A stretch of 64,000 bases of DNA from Deltaproteobacteria bacterium (GCA_020444165.1 JAHLLK010000017.1:24527-88526); one strand, 5' to 3'. Positions 26,833 through 35,906 are shown, counted from the stretch's first letter. Numbers and translations: made by a program. The notes: a model not told the origin generated them from the sequence alone.

Positions 26833-27168
26833 TCAGGCCTCCAGATCGCGCTTCATGGACTCGAATTCGGCCTTGGTGATCTCCCCGGCCGCGTAACGTT
26901 CCTTCAAGATATCCAGGGACCGGCCCGGCCGGCTGCTGGGGCTGTTGCCGCCGCCGCAGGGGCCGGCGCCAAAGCTGCCCTTGCCCATCATCCAGCGCAC
27001 CAGGGCCACCCCGGCCAGGATCAGCACTATCCAAAAGATGATCATGAAGATTCCTCCAAACCAGCCGCCGCCGAACATCATGCCCGGGCCGTAGCCGCCG
27101 CCCCAGCCAGCCTGTCCACCAGGGCAGAAAAACCCGGAGAAGCCATTGCTCATCAGTTGCCAAGTCAT
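26833..27168 (-). CDS. SHOCT-domain small membrane protein
   Basis: A 111-residue protein has a Gly/Trp/Phe/Met-rich N-terminus (GGGYGPGMMFGGGWFGG), one membrane helix at about 40-60 (IFMIIFWIVLILAGVALVRW), and a C-terminal SHOCT motif (LDILKERYAAGEITKAEFESMKRDL). SHOCT domains are short oligomerisation motifs, and such proteins are often found next to copper-resistance and multicopper oxidase genes. The gene follows the upstream oxidase by about 20 bases and is followed by the kinase with a one-base gap. Its exact function is unknown. Confidence 0.85.
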   Translation of the reverse strand: MTWQLMSNGFSGFFCPGGQAGWGGGYGPGMMFGGGWFGGIFMIIFWIVLILAGVALVRWMMGKGSFGAGPCGGGNSPSSRPGRSLDILKERYAAGEITKAEFESMKRDLEA

Positions 27169-27189
27169 CGTATCATCTATCCTTTCCGG

Positions 27190-28620
27190 TCACGCAGACA
27201 CTTCCACCGCGCCCGCCATGCCCGCTTCCATGTGATAAAGGTTGTGGCAATGATGGAACCAGAAACCCGGGTTGTCGGCCAGGAAATCCACCGCGGCGCC
27301 GCCGCCCCTTTCCACCAGGAGGGTGTCCTTGGTCACCCACCACGCGGGCTCCAGGGCCGGGTTCACCACCCGGAAGGAGTGCCCGTGCAGGTGCATGGGG
27401 TGGGGCATCATGCTACGATTCAAATATTTTAACCGTACCCGAGTATCTATGGGGGCGAAAAGGTAATCCGCCCGGGGCCAAACCTGGCCATTGATGGTCC
27501 ACCAGGCCGAGTGCATGCCGCCCGAGAGCACCTGCCGGTACTCCCGCCCCCGGCCCCGGCCGGCTCGCGGCGGCTGGGGCCGGGCGGCCCGCAGATCCCA
27601 CACCGTGGCATAGGAAAGCCCCGGCCGGAACAAGGGCGGCACGGGTTCGGCCCGTCGCACCCCCTGGTAGGCCACCTCCACCCGGAGGCCGTTCTCCCCC
27701 CAGCCCAGGTTGTTGCTGGCCAAGAGCCAGCGGCCGGGATTGTCGGCCAAAAACTCCACGTCGTAGCGCTCGCCCGGGGCCAGGCGCAGCACCTGGGTGG
27801 TCTGGGGCCGCACCGGGCGCCCGTCGGTGTGGGTGATGACCAGGGGGTGTCCGGCCAGGCTCAGGTCGTAGATGCTCACCGCCGAGGCGTTGATGAGCCG
27901 GAGCCGCACCCGCTCCCCTTGCCGCACCGCCAGCGCCGGGCCGTGGGGATAGGCCCGGCCGTTGACCGCAAAGGCGTCGTACACCGGCTCCAGCGGAGGC
28001 TCGTCGCCGCCGCCTCCCCGCCCCATGCCCCCCATCATGCCGCCCATCATCATGCCGGGCGGCCGCCGCCGGGGGGAGTTGGGGCCGCCGCCGTCCACCC
28101 GGGCCCAGTCCTCCAGCATAAGCACGTACTCCCGGTCCGGCGGCCGGACCTCGGCCGCGGCCGGCTCCACGATGAGGGGGCCATAGAGCCCCCGGTCCAG
28201 CTGCAAGCCCCGGTGGGAATGGTAAAAGTAAGTGCCCGCCTGGGTCACCGGGAATTCATAGAGGAACTCTCCCCCCGGGGGCACCGGCTTCTGGGTCAGG
28301 CCGGCCACCCCGTCCATGAGGTTGGGCACGGCCAGGCCGTGCCAGTGGACGGTGGTGGGTTCGGGCAGATGATTCTTCAGGCGGACCCGCAGGATGTCGC
28401 CCTGCCGGAGCCGGATCTCCGGGCCCGGCAGGCGGCCGTTGTAGGTCCAGGCCAAAAAGCTGCCGCCCCCGCCCAGGTCCACCGGGGTCACCCCGGCGAT
28501 GAGGGTCAGCTCCCGCACCCGGGGGCCAGGCTTGGCCAGCCCGGACAGCGGCCAGCCCCCGGCCAGGCCCCAGGCCGCCGCAGCCAGCCCGCCCCTTAGG
28601 AATTGTCTGCGGTCCAGCAC
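27190..28620 (-). CDS. multicopper oxidase (CopA/CueO-like, Tat-exported)
   Basis: A 476-residue protein begins at a GTG with GGAAGGAG seven bases upstream. The N-terminus DRRQFLRGGLAAAAWG is a twin-arginine signal. All four copper-binding motifs are complete: HWHG (92-95), HSH (134-136), HPMHLHGH near 410-417, and HCHNLYHMEAGM with ligands His457, Cys458, His459, His463 and axial Met468. A Met-rich loop (PGMMMGGMMGGMG, about residue 190) resembles the copper-binding insert of CueO-type cuprous oxidases. It likely oxidises Cu(I) in the periplasm using oxygen. It is the first gene of the copper-type operon, with the promoter probably in 28621-28955. Confidence 0.92.
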   Translation of the reverse strand: MLDRRQFLRGGLAAAAWGLAGGWPLSGLAKPGPRVRELTLIAGVTPVDLGGGGSFLAWTYNGRLPGPEIRLRQGDILRVRLKNHLPEPTTVHWHGLAVPNLMDGVAGLTQKPVPPGGEFLYEFPVTQAGTYFYHSHRGLQLDRGLYGPLIVEPAAAEVRPPDREYVLMLEDWARVDGGGPNSPRRRPPGMMMGGMMGGMGRGGGGDEPPLEPVYDAFAVNGRAYPHGPALAVRQGERVRLRLINASAVSIYDLSLAGHPLVITHTDGRPVRPQTTQVLRLAPGERYDVEFLADNPGRWLLASNNLGWGENGLRVEVAYQGVRRAEPVPPLFRPGLSYATVWDLRAARPQPPRAGRGRGREYRQVLSGGMHSAWWTINGQVWPRADYLFAPIDTRVRLKYLNRSMMPHPMHLHGHSFRVVNPALEPAWWVTKDTLLVERGGGAAVDFLADNPGFWFHHCHNLYHMEAGMAGAVEVSA

Positions 28621-28955
28621 GTCATGGCTCCTTCCAGCCGGCCGGCAAGCCCGGGTCCGGTGGCAAATTCTATTCCTCCCAGCTAGAGGTGCATTCTTCG
28701 TGCCGTGCCCAGGAACAGATAGTTAACCCTATTTTGCGCCCCTTTGGCTGCGGGGGCCAAGCCCGGCCCCCGCTGGCGGTGCGAAATCGCTTCGCGTCTG
28801 GGGCCAGGGATGGATAATATTTTTGCAGGGGCCTGGCGCCCCGGGCGGCAGGCCGGCTTTCCCGCCGCCCGCCCTCGGGAAAAAATGTTAGATTCAGGCT
28901 GTCCCCCGGACAGCCCTCGCAGGGGGCCGGACCATCCCCCCAGGCAGGTCATGAC
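28621..28955. other. intergenic region between divergent oxidase operon and kinase
   Basis: About 335 bases separate the leftward copper operon from a rightward kinase. It is the likely place for both promoters. No clear operator dyad or consensus promoter was found by eye. Open frames here are shadows. Confidence 0.4.
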
Positions 28956-30104
28956 GTGAAAGAGGCACACGACCCCAACCGGGAGCTTCTGGCCGCGCTC
29001 AAGCAGAGCGAGGAACGCTACCGCTCCATCACCGAGACTTCGGTGGACGCCATCATCACCTCCAACGCCCAAGACCGCATCGTCACCTGGAACAAGGGGG
29101 CGGAAAGGATCTTCGGCTGGGGGCAGGAGATCGTAGGACGGCCGGTGACCACCATCGTGCCTCCGGCCTTCCGCGCGGCCCACCGCGAGGGGGTGCGCCG
29201 CTTTCTGGCCAGCGGCTACCGCCACCTCATCGGCCGCACCGCCGAGCTGATGGGCTACACCAAGGACGGCCGGGAATTCCCCCTGGAGCTGTCCCTGTCC
29301 ACCTGGGAGGGCGCCGACGGGCTGATGTTCGGGGCCATCATCCGCGACATCTCGGAAAGGAAAAGGCTGGAGCGGCTCAGGGAGGACGTGCACCGCATCA
29401 TGCGCCACGACCTGAAATCCCCCCTGGTGGGCATCACCGGCCTGGCCAAGCTGATCCTCTCCGGCGACAACCTCACCCCCCGCCAGAAGAAGTCCGCCCT
29501 CATGATCCGGGAGCTGGGGGAGCGCATGCTGGGCTTCATCGGCCGCGCCCGCGATTTGTTCATGTTGGAGGAAGGCTCCTACCAACTGGAGCCCTTGGAA
29601 CTGGATCTGTTGGCCGTGGCCCGGCGGGTGAAAACCGAGCTGACCCCCCTGGCCCAGGCCAAGGAGGTGGAGCTGGTGCTGACCCTGGCCGGCGCGCCGG
29701 CCCGGGGCCGGGCCCGCTACGCGGTGATGGGCGACGAGGGCCTGTTGGATATGATGCTGGCCAATCTGATGAAGAACGCCGTGGAGGCTTCCCCCCGCGG
29801 CGGCCGGGTCTCCGTGGACTTGGCCCCTTCTCCCCGGCCGGATGGCCCGGCCCACCGCCTGGTGGTGCACAACCAGGGCGAGATCCCCCCGGAGGTGCAG
29901 GACAAGCTGTTCCAGCCCTACGTAACCATGGGCAAGAAAGAGGGCACCGGCTTGGGGGCCTACAGCGCCTGGCTCACGGTGCAGGCCCACCACGGCGAGA
30001 TCAGCTTCACCACCTCCCCGGAGGAAGGCACCTGCCTCATCGTCACCCTGCCGGCGGACCCGCGGGTCGTTCCGTCTACTCCAGACCCGGCTGCGGGCTC
30101 TTGA
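28956..30104 (+). CDS. PAS-domain sensor histidine kinase
   Basis: A 382-residue soluble protein starts at a GTG. A single PAS domain covers about residues 17-135 (RYRSITETSVDAIITSNAQD and WNKGAERIFGWGQEIVGRP). The HisKA box is RIMRHDLKSPLVGITGLAK (His151), and the ATPase domain has ANLMKNAVEASPRG, VHNQGEIPPE and GTGLGAYSAWLTVQAHHG. The G1 box is VHNQGEIPP instead of the usual DxGxG, so the Asp is replaced. Such kinases can still be active, but this is worth noting. No response regulator is next to it. Its end overlaps the convergent cupin gene by 29 bases. Confidence 0.88.
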   Translation: MKEAHDPNRELLAALKQSEERYRSITETSVDAIITSNAQDRIVTWNKGAERIFGWGQEIVGRPVTTIVPPAFRAAHREGVRRFLASGYRHLIGRTAELMGYTKDGREFPLELSLSTWEGADGLMFGAIIRDISERKRLERLREDVHRIMRHDLKSPLVGITGLAKLILSGDNLTPRQKKSALMIRELGERMLGFIGRARDLFMLEEGSYQLEPLELDLLAVARRVKTELTPLAQAKEVELVLTLAGAPARGRARYAVMGDEGLLDMMLANLMKNAVEASPRGGRVSVDLAPSPRPDGPAHRLVVHNQGEIPPEVQDKLFQPYVTMGKKEGTGLGAYSAWLTVQAHHGEISFTTSPEEGTCLIVTLPADPRVVPSTPDPAAGS

Positions 30105-30435
30105 CCACGGTCAACAGCATCTTGAAGGGCTTGTCAGCCGTGAGGGCATGCGGCACCCCCTGGGGCATGGCCACCACCTGACCGGCCTGGGCCTGGATGC
30201 GGTTCCCGCCGATGTTGAGGCTGGCTTCGCCGTCCAACACCTGCACCAGGGCGTCGGCCGGCACGGTGTGGGCGCTGATGCCCTCGCCTTGGGCAAAAGC
30301 GAACAGGGTAACACTCAGGTAGGGATTTTGGGCCAGGGTGCGGCTCACCACCCGGCCCTCCTCATAATCCACCAGGCCGAGGATATCCAAGGCGGTGGCG
30401 AACTCGATATTCTTGATCAGTTGCGACGCGGCCAT
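30076..30435 (-). CDS. small cupin-domain protein
   Basis: A 119-residue single-domain protein starts MAASQLIKNIEFA at an ATG preceded by GGGGAGGTGG. The two cupin motifs are visible as SAHTVPADALVQVLDGEASLNIGG and MPQGVPHALTADKP. Several metal-binding histidines of enzyme cupins are missing or moved, so this may be a sensor or binding member. Cupins of this kind are frequent in anaerobes and often lie near redox genes. Its 3' end overlaps the convergent kinase gene. Confidence 0.8.
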   Translation of the reverse strand: MAASQLIKNIEFATALDILGLVDYEEGRVVSRTLAQNPYLSVTLFAFAQGEGISAHTVPADALVQVLDGEASLNIGGNRIQAQAGQVVAMPQGVPHALTADKPFKMLLTVVKSPQPGLE

Positions 30436-30450
30436 ATTCCACCTCCCCAA

Positions 30451-30620
30451 TAAAGTATTAAATCACTTTAATTCCATTTATACAGTAAATCACGCCTCCC
30501 CTTTTGGCAACCCCTGAAATAGTGTTTGTATATTTGGGATAGGCGCGTGCTCCCGGTGGCGACAATCCAGGGCGGCCAGCCGGGCCTGCTGGGGGCCGGC
30601 GGGCATTCCCCGCCAGGCTT
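30451..30620 (-). promoter_or_regulatory. AT-rich promoter region of the cupin gene
   Basis: The stretch upstream of the cupin gene is clearly AT-richer than the surroundings. On the minus strand TTGCCA is followed after 17 bases by TACTGT, a possible weak sigma-70 promoter, and an imperfect dyad around AAAGTGATTTAATACTTT lies next to the start. These are suggestions only. Confidence 0.3.
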
Positions 30621-31154
30621 TTAGCGCTTCACTACGGCCACGGTCACCGCCCGGGGCTCCACCCGCTGCAGGACCAGGGCGAAAAGACCCTGGGGCAGCT
30701 TCAGGTTGACCTGTCCGCCGGGCTTCAGGACGGCCACGCCCTCCTTGCCCTCGGGGCTCTTGAGGCGGATCTTGACCCGGGCCGGGGCGGTGCGGATTTC
30801 CTCCACGGTGAGGATCACCTGCCCCCCCACCAGCACCACCGCCTCGCCCAGGCGCACCACCTGGTCCCGGACCTGGCCCTTGGCTGGGGGCACGGGCAGG
30901 GGGACCCCGCCCGCGGTCTCCCGCTCCAGGGTCTTGACCTGGCCTTCCAGCCCGGCCAGGCGCTGCTCCAGGCTGCGGTTCAGGGCGTCCAGCCGGCTGG
31001 CCCGCTCGGCTTCCCGCACCGCGTCTTCCTGGAACCGGGCCAGTTCAGGCCCCCTGAGCGCCCGGCCGGTGTGGAGCCCCAGGAAAAACAACAAGGCCCC
31101 GGCGCCCAGGGTCAGGGTCCAGGCTCCCAGGGGACGGCGGAAAAAATCCAGCAT
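30621..31154 (-). CDS. membrane-anchored coiled-coil protein, unknown
   Basis: A 177-residue protein starts at an ATG with GGGGGAG six bases upstream. One membrane helix at about 11-28 (AWTLTLGAGALLFFLGLH) is followed by a coiled coil at 38-82 (EDAVREAERASRLDALN, LEQRLAGLEGQVKTLE) and a small C-terminal beta domain (VILTVEEI, PARVKIRLKSPEGK, VAVLKPGGQVNLKL). No family is recognised. It is preceded on the same strand by a TIM-barrel gene 40 bases upstream and may be cotranscribed with it. Confidence 0.7.
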   Translation of the reverse strand: MLDFFRRPLGAWTLTLGAGALLFFLGLHTGRALRGPELARFQEDAVREAERASRLDALNRSLEQRLAGLEGQVKTLERETAGGVPLPVPPAKGQVRDQVVRLGEAVVLVGGQVILTVEEIRTAPARVKIRLKSPEGKEGVAVLKPGGQVNLKLPQGLFALVLQRVEPRAVTVAVVKR

Positions 31155-31197
31155 GGCTTCTCCCCCCGCGGCCAGGGCCGGCGGAGCAGACGAGGTA

Positions 31198-32394
31198 TCA
31201 CAAGGGCGGCCGGGGGGACTCCCCCAGGCCGCCCGGGCCCCACACTTCCTCCAGGCCCCGGAGAAAGCCCCAGAAGTGGGGCTCGCTGTGGGGCTCCAGG
31301 GTCAACACCGGCCGCCGGGGCAAGCGGGGAATCTCCCGGGCCAGGAAGCCCCAGTCCACCAGGCCGCGGCCCGGGGGCTGGTGGCGGTCGTCCTGACCGT
31401 CGTTGTCGTGCAGATGCAACTCGGCCAAATGCCCGGCCACCGCCGGCCACCACGCGGCCAGGGGGGTGCGGGAAAAGGCCAGCACGTGGCCCACGTCCAG
31501 GCACAGGCCCACCGGCACCCCGGCCCGGGCGGCCGTGGCCTCCCGGGCGGTCAACAACGGCCGGGGGTCTGGCTCCATGGTGTTCTCCAACACCAGATCA
31601 CAGCCGGCCTCGGCCAGGCGGGCCGCCACCGGCCCCAGCACCTCGGCCAGGCGGCGGGCGAAGGCGTCCAAATCGCGGTGGATCATCCACCAGTAGCCCA
31701 GATGGGCCACGGCCTGCCGGGCTTCCAGGCCCACGGCCCACTCCGCGGCCACCGACAGGCGCAGGGAAGCCACCTGCCCCACCGCGGTGTCGGCCGCGCC
31801 GGGGGAGAGGTCCATGAACGGCAGATGCGCCGTCACCCGCCGGCCGGCCAAGAGACCCCGGGCCACCTCCAGGTCCTCGGGCCCCAGGGTGTCCAGGGCC
31901 TGGGCGTCCAGGCCCACCTCGGGGTGGAACTCCACCCCCTCCACCAGGGGCCGGAAGCGGCCCAACAGGTCCCGGAGCGGCAGATTGACCTGCACCCGGG
32001 CCAGCCAGGGGAAATGCCGGCCTTGGGCCGCCTGGCTCAGGATCTCCCGGGCTGCCTCATCCTCGCCCGGAGGCAGGGGGCGGGTCAAGCCCGGGGGCAG
32101 GGCCCCGGCCGGCGGCCAGGCCAGCAGGGGGCAAGGCAGACAGTCCAGGTCCAGGGGCGGGGGGTCCTCCGCCGGGTCCAGGTAGACCAGGGCGGCGGGC
32201 CGGAGGCGGGGCGGGCAGGCCTCCAGGGCCAGGGCCAAGTCCGGGTCCAGGCCCAGATCCAGGTCCGGGGAGGGGTCGCCCGGCGGGCCCAGGAACAAGG
32301 CCCGGGCCGGCGCGGCCAAGCGCTGGGCCAAACCCTGGGCCCGGGCCCGGTTGGCGGCCCGGCCGTATAGCCAGATGGCGGGCAAGGAACTCAT
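31198..32394 (-). CDS. TIM-barrel protein, sugar isomerase / AP-endonuclease-2-like
   Basis: A 398-residue protein starts MSSLPAIWLYGRA at an ATG with GAGG upstream. The N-terminal 110 residues are Pro/Leu-rich and unassigned. The C-terminal 270 residues have the xylose-isomerase-like TIM-barrel pattern: VEFHPEVG, VTAHLPFMDLSPG, DLVLENTMEPDP, GLCLDVGHVLAF, ELHLHDNDGQDDRH and LTLEPHSE. The Glu, His, Asp and Glu residues at strand ends are those that bind metal in this superfamily. It may isomerise a sugar or inositol derivative. A longer frame reaching 33132 overlaps the divergent gene and was rejected. Confidence 0.8.
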   Translation of the reverse strand: MSSLPAIWLYGRAANRARAQGLAQRLAAPARALFLGPPGDPSPDLDLGLDPDLALALEACPPRLRPAALVYLDPAEDPPPLDLDCLPCPLLAWPPAGALPPGLTRPLPPGEDEAAREILSQAAQGRHFPWLARVQVNLPLRDLLGRFRPLVEGVEFHPEVGLDAQALDTLGPEDLEVARGLLAGRRVTAHLPFMDLSPGAADTAVGQVASLRLSVAAEWAVGLEARQAVAHLGYWWMIHRDLDAFARRLAEVLGPVAARLAEAGCDLVLENTMEPDPRPLLTAREATAARAGVPVGLCLDVGHVLAFSRTPLAAWWPAVAGHLAELHLHDNDGQDDRHQPPGRGLVDWGFLAREIPRLPRRPVLTLEPHSEPHFWGFLRGLEEVWGPGGLGESPRPPL

Positions 32395-32472
32395 AGGGTC
32401 CTCATATTTCAGGCTCCGGCCCCCTGGACGCGTCTGGTCTCTCTTGGTAAGAATGGGGACGGGAGGTACAGG

Positions 32473-32976
32473 ATGCCACGCATCGAATTCGAAGTCAGCG
32501 ACCAAGTGTACCGCATATGGCAAGCTTTCGGCCAAAGTCAGCAGGCCGAAAGAATGCGCGAGGCCGGGGTGACCGGCGACTGGGCCGTGTTGGGGCTCAT
32601 GCACAATGTGGAGCGCTACCTCAAGGAAGGCGGCCCGCGTCCCCCGGAAGCGGACCAGGAGACCGAGAACGAGAAGGAAGCCGCCCAGGCCCGCCGGCGC
32701 CTGACCAAGAGCCAAAAGCGCATCCTGCCCATGTTCAACGAGAACGACCGCATCACCCTGCCGGAGATGAGCCGGGTGCTGGGCCTCACTCCGGAGCAGG
32801 GGGCGGAGCAGTTGCAGCAGTGGGTGGATCAGAAATTCCTGGCGGCCATGGGCGAGCGGGACGGCGAAACCGTCTACGGCCTCTCGCCCATCTGGCTCAA
32901 GTACAACCTCGCGGCCAACCGGCCCTCCCTGAACGCCCCCCGTATCCTTTTCCACCTGCGGAACCCCAACGAGTAG
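32473..32976 (+). CDS. hypothetical protein with possible winged-helix domain
   Basis: A 167-residue hydrophilic protein starts at an ATG preceded by GGGAGGT. The N-terminal 60 residues look helical (YRIWQAFGQSQQAERMREAG). The C-terminal 100 residues have the order of a winged helix (TKSQKRILPMFNENDRITLPEMSRVLGLTPEQGAEQLQQWV, then KFLAAMGERDGETVYGLSPI). No exact family is recognised. It lies divergent to the TIM-barrel gene and might regulate it or the following sulfatase gene; this is a guess from context. Confidence 0.65.
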   Translation: MPRIEFEVSDQVYRIWQAFGQSQQAERMREAGVTGDWAVLGLMHNVERYLKEGGPRPPEADQETENEKEAAQARRRLTKSQKRILPMFNENDRITLPEMSRVLGLTPEQGAEQLQQWVDQKFLAAMGERDGETVYGLSPIWLKYNLAANRPSLNAPRILFHLRNPNE

Positions 32977-33186
32977 GCCCCTGCCCCGGGGCCCGCCGCC
33001 TTTTTCCGAGGGGCCCGCGGAATGTTCAGGATTGTTCCGTAATCTCCCTTCATGATAATCTGTTTTAGATATTGCATCACCACCCTGCTTCTGCCCTCCC
33101 AGCCTTGGCTTGCACGCCGCCGCCAGCCCCATTTTAAACCAGTACCGGTTTCCCCGGTTCCACTGTGGGGCTCCCTGGGAGATATT

Positions 33187-34749
33187 ATGGCTAAAATATT
33201 AAGATTTTTGTGTTTGGCCGCCCTGGGCGCGGCGGCGTTGGCCAGCGCGGCCTGGGCCGCCGGGGATAAGCCGAACATCGTGGTGATCTGGGGCGACGAC
33301 ATCGGCCAGAGCAACCTGAGCATCTATACCAAGGGGCTGATGGGCTACCGCACCCCCAACATTGACCGGGTGGCCCAGGAAGGCATGATCTTCACCGACT
33401 ATTACGGTGAGCAGAGCTGCACTGCCGGCCGTTCGGCCTTCATCACCGGCCAGAGCGTGTTCCGCACCGGGCTCAGCAAGGTGGGCATGCCGGGGGCCGA
33501 CTTGGGGCTCAGCGCCAAGGACCCCACCATTGCCCAGCTTCTCAAGGCCCAGGGTTACGCCACCGGCCAGTTCGGCAAGAACCACTTGGGCGACAAGGAC
33601 GAGTACCTGCCCACCGCCCACGGCTTTGATGAGTTCTACGGCAACCTTTACCATTTGAACGCCGAGGAGGAGCCGGAACTGCCGGACTATCCCAAGGACC
33701 CGGCCTTCCGCAAGAAGTTCGGGCCCCGGGGGGTGATCCATAGCTGGGCCGAGCCCGGCGGCAAGCAGAAGATCGAGGACACCGGCCCCCTGACCAAAAA
33801 GCGCATGGAGACCATCGACGACGACATCGCCCAGAAGGCGGCGGAGTTCCTGGAGAAGCAGCACCAGGCGGGCAAGCCCGTGTTCCTGTGGGTCAACTTC
33901 ACCCACATGCACTTCCGCACCCATCCCAAGCCCGAGAGCGTGGGCCAGGCCGGGCGCTGGCAGGGCCCCTATCATGACGTGATGATCGATCACGACAAGA
34001 ACGTGGGCACCGTGCTGGCCAAGATCGACGAGCTGGGCCTCGCCGACCACACCATCGTGTTCTACAGCACGGACAACGGCCCCCACATGAACTCCTGGCC
34101 CGACGCGGGCATGACCCCCTTCCGCAACGAGAAGAACTCCAACTGGGAGGGGGCCTACCGGGTGCCGGCCATGGTGCGCTGGCCCGGCCACATCAAGGCG
34201 GGCTCGGTCTCCAACCAGCTCATGTCCCATTTGGACTGGCTGCCCACCCTCCTGGCCGCCGCCGGGGTGCCGGACATCAAGGCACAGCTCCTCAAAGGCG
34301 TCGCGGCTGACGGCCACAAGTTCAAGGTGCACCTGGACGGCTATAATTTCCTGCCTTACCTCACCGGCGAAGCCGAACTGGGTCCCCGCCAGGCGTTCTT
34401 CTATTTCTCCGATGACGGCGACCTCACCGCCCTGCGTTATGACAACTGGAAGCTGGTGTTCGCCGAGCAGCGGGCCCGGGGCACCCTGCAGATCTGGGCC
34501 GAGCCTTTTGTACATCTCCGGATTCCCAAGCTGTACAACCTGCGGATGGACCCTTACGAGAAGGCCGACATCACCTCCAACACCTACTGGGACTGGTATC
34601 TGGACCATGCTTTCCTCTTCTTACCGGCCCAGAGCTATGTGGCGGATTTCATGGGGACCTTCAGGGAGTACCCGCCAAGACAAAAAGCGGCCAGCTTCAC
34701 CATCGACCAGGTGCTGGACTCCTTGCAACAACCAGTGGGCAGCCGCTGA
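33187..34749 (+). CDS. arylsulfatase (exported, Cys-type)
   Basis: A 520-residue protein starts MAKILRFLCLAALG with a signal peptide cleaved near AWA-AGD. The sulfatase N-terminus PNIVVIWGDDIGQSNL holds the two metal-binding Asp residues. The formylglycine motif C-x-A-x-R is present as SCTAGRSAF, with Cys78 as the residue converted to formylglycine. GKNHLGD, THMHFRTH and FYSTDNGPHMNSWPDAG supply other active-site residues. It hydrolyses sulfate esters outside the cytoplasm. The required maturase is not in this window. It is followed by a HAD phosphatase and the multihaem protein on the same strand. An in-frame extension to 33052 was rejected because the signal peptide begins here. Confidence 0.92.
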   Translation: MAKILRFLCLAALGAAALASAAWAAGDKPNIVVIWGDDIGQSNLSIYTKGLMGYRTPNIDRVAQEGMIFTDYYGEQSCTAGRSAFITGQSVFRTGLSKVGMPGADLGLSAKDPTIAQLLKAQGYATGQFGKNHLGDKDEYLPTAHGFDEFYGNLYHLNAEEEPELPDYPKDPAFRKKFGPRGVIHSWAEPGGKQKIEDTGPLTKKRMETIDDDIAQKAAEFLEKQHQAGKPVFLWVNFTHMHFRTHPKPESVGQAGRWQGPYHDVMIDHDKNVGTVLAKIDELGLADHTIVFYSTDNGPHMNSWPDAGMTPFRNEKNSNWEGAYRVPAMVRWPGHIKAGSVSNQLMSHLDWLPTLLAAAGVPDIKAQLLKGVAADGHKFKVHLDGYNFLPYLTGEAELGPRQAFFYFSDDGDLTALRYDNWKLVFAEQRARGTLQIWAEPFVHLRIPKLYNLRMDPYEKADITSNTYWDWYLDHAFLFLPAQSYVADFMGTFREYPPRQKAASFTIDQVLDSLQQPVGSR

Positions 34750-34793
34750 GACCGGGTTGGCTCCCTCCCCAAGCCAGCTCACCCTGCTTAAAA

Positions 34794-34828
34794 GCCCCGC
34801 GTTCGGCGCCCCGCCGGGCGCGGGGTTG
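34794..34828 (+). terminator. terminator-like hairpin after arylsulfatase
   Basis: CCCCGCG (34795-34801) pairs with CGCGGGG (34819-34825), followed by TTGTT. The T-run is short, so termination may be partial; expression of the next gene could be by read-through. Confidence 0.4.
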
Positions 34829-34872
34829 TTCATGGCCCGGGGAGAGACCCTCGCGGGCCGGGAGGCCGCCTG

Positions 34873-35874
34873 ATGCGTGTTTACCGTCTGACCAAGTCAT
34901 GGTGGGCCGGGCTGGCCCTACTCTGCCTGGCCGGGGCCGCCCTGGCCGCTCCGGCGGCCGAGCCCCTGCCCAGTTGGCGGGACGGCGCGGCCAAGCAGGC
35001 CATCCTGGAGTTCGTGGCCCAGGTCACCAAGCAAGGCGGGCCGGCATACGTGCCCCCGGCGGAGCGCGTCGCGGTGTTCGACAACGACGGCACCTTGTGG
35101 GCCGAGAAGCCCTTTCATTTCCAGCTGGCCTTCGCCCTGGGCCGGGTCAAGGAGATGGCCCCCCAGCATCCCGAGTGGGCCCAGGAGGAGCCTTTCGCCG
35201 CGGGCCTCTCCGGCGACCGCGCCCGGATGGCCAAGTTGCATCAGGCCGACCTCATGAAGATCGTGGCCGCCACCCACGCCGGGCAGACCACCGAGGGGTT
35301 CGACGCCGCGGCCCGCGCCTGGCTGAAAACCGCGCGCCACCCCACCAAGGACCGGCTCTACACCCAAATGGTCTACCAGCCCATGCTGGAGCTGCTGAGC
35401 TACCTTACCGCCCATGATTTCAAGGTTTTCATCGTCTCGGGCGGCGGGGTGGATTTCCTGCGCGCCTTTGCCCTGCCGGTGTACGGCATCCCGCCGGAGC
35501 GGGTCATCGGCTCCAGCCTCCAGACCAAGTGGGAATACCGGGACGGCCGGCCGGTGATCGTCAAGCTGCCCCAGATCAACTCCCTCGATGACAAAGAGGG
35601 CAAGCCCCTGAATATCGAGCTGCACCTTGGCCGGCGGCCCATCCTGGCGGCGGGCAATTCCGACGGCGATCTGCAAATGCTGGAATGGACCGCGGCCGGC
35701 CACGGGGCCCGGCTGATGCTCTTGGTGCATTATGACGACCCGGAGCGGGAATGGGCCTACGACCGGAAGTCCGCGGTGGGCCGCTTGGATCAGGCCCTGG
35801 ACCTGGCCGGCCAGCGCGGCTGGCGCGTAATCAGCATGAAAAACGACTTCGCCGTGATTTTTCCGGGCAATTAA
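34873..35874 (+). CDS. exported HAD-family phosphatase
   Basis: A 333-residue protein begins MRVYRLTKSWWAGLALLCLAG, a signal peptide. HAD motif I is VAVFDNDGTLWAEKP (nucleophile Asp70, acid Asp72), motif II is KVFIVSGGGVDF with the Ser, and motifs III/IV are LPQINSLDDKEGKP and ILAAGNSDGDLQM. The cap lies between motifs I and II. This matches periplasmic phosphoserine-phosphatase-like HAD proteins. It likely dephosphorylates a small substrate outside the cytoplasm. It follows the arylsulfatase and precedes the multihaem cytochrome by only a few bases, suggesting one operon. Confidence 0.88.
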   Translation: MRVYRLTKSWWAGLALLCLAGAALAAPAAEPLPSWRDGAAKQAILEFVAQVTKQGGPAYVPPAERVAVFDNDGTLWAEKPFHFQLAFALGRVKEMAPQHPEWAQEEPFAAGLSGDRARMAKLHQADLMKIVAATHAGQTTEGFDAAARAWLKTARHPTKDRLYTQMVYQPMLELLSYLTAHDFKVFIVSGGGVDFLRAFALPVYGIPPERVIGSSLQTKWEYRDGRPVIVKLPQINSLDDKEGKPLNIELHLGRRPILAAGNSDGDLQMLEWTAAGHGARLMLLVHYDDPEREWAYDRKSAVGRLDQALDLAGQRGWRVISMKNDFAVIFPGN

Positions 35875-35906
35875 CCGTGGCGACCAGCCGCCGGGGGAGT
35901 GACAGC

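Noticed and set aside
32395..33132. N-terminal extension of the TIM-barrel gene
   Set aside because: It would overlap a divergent gene that has its own ribosome-binding site, and the start at 32394 has GAGG upstream.
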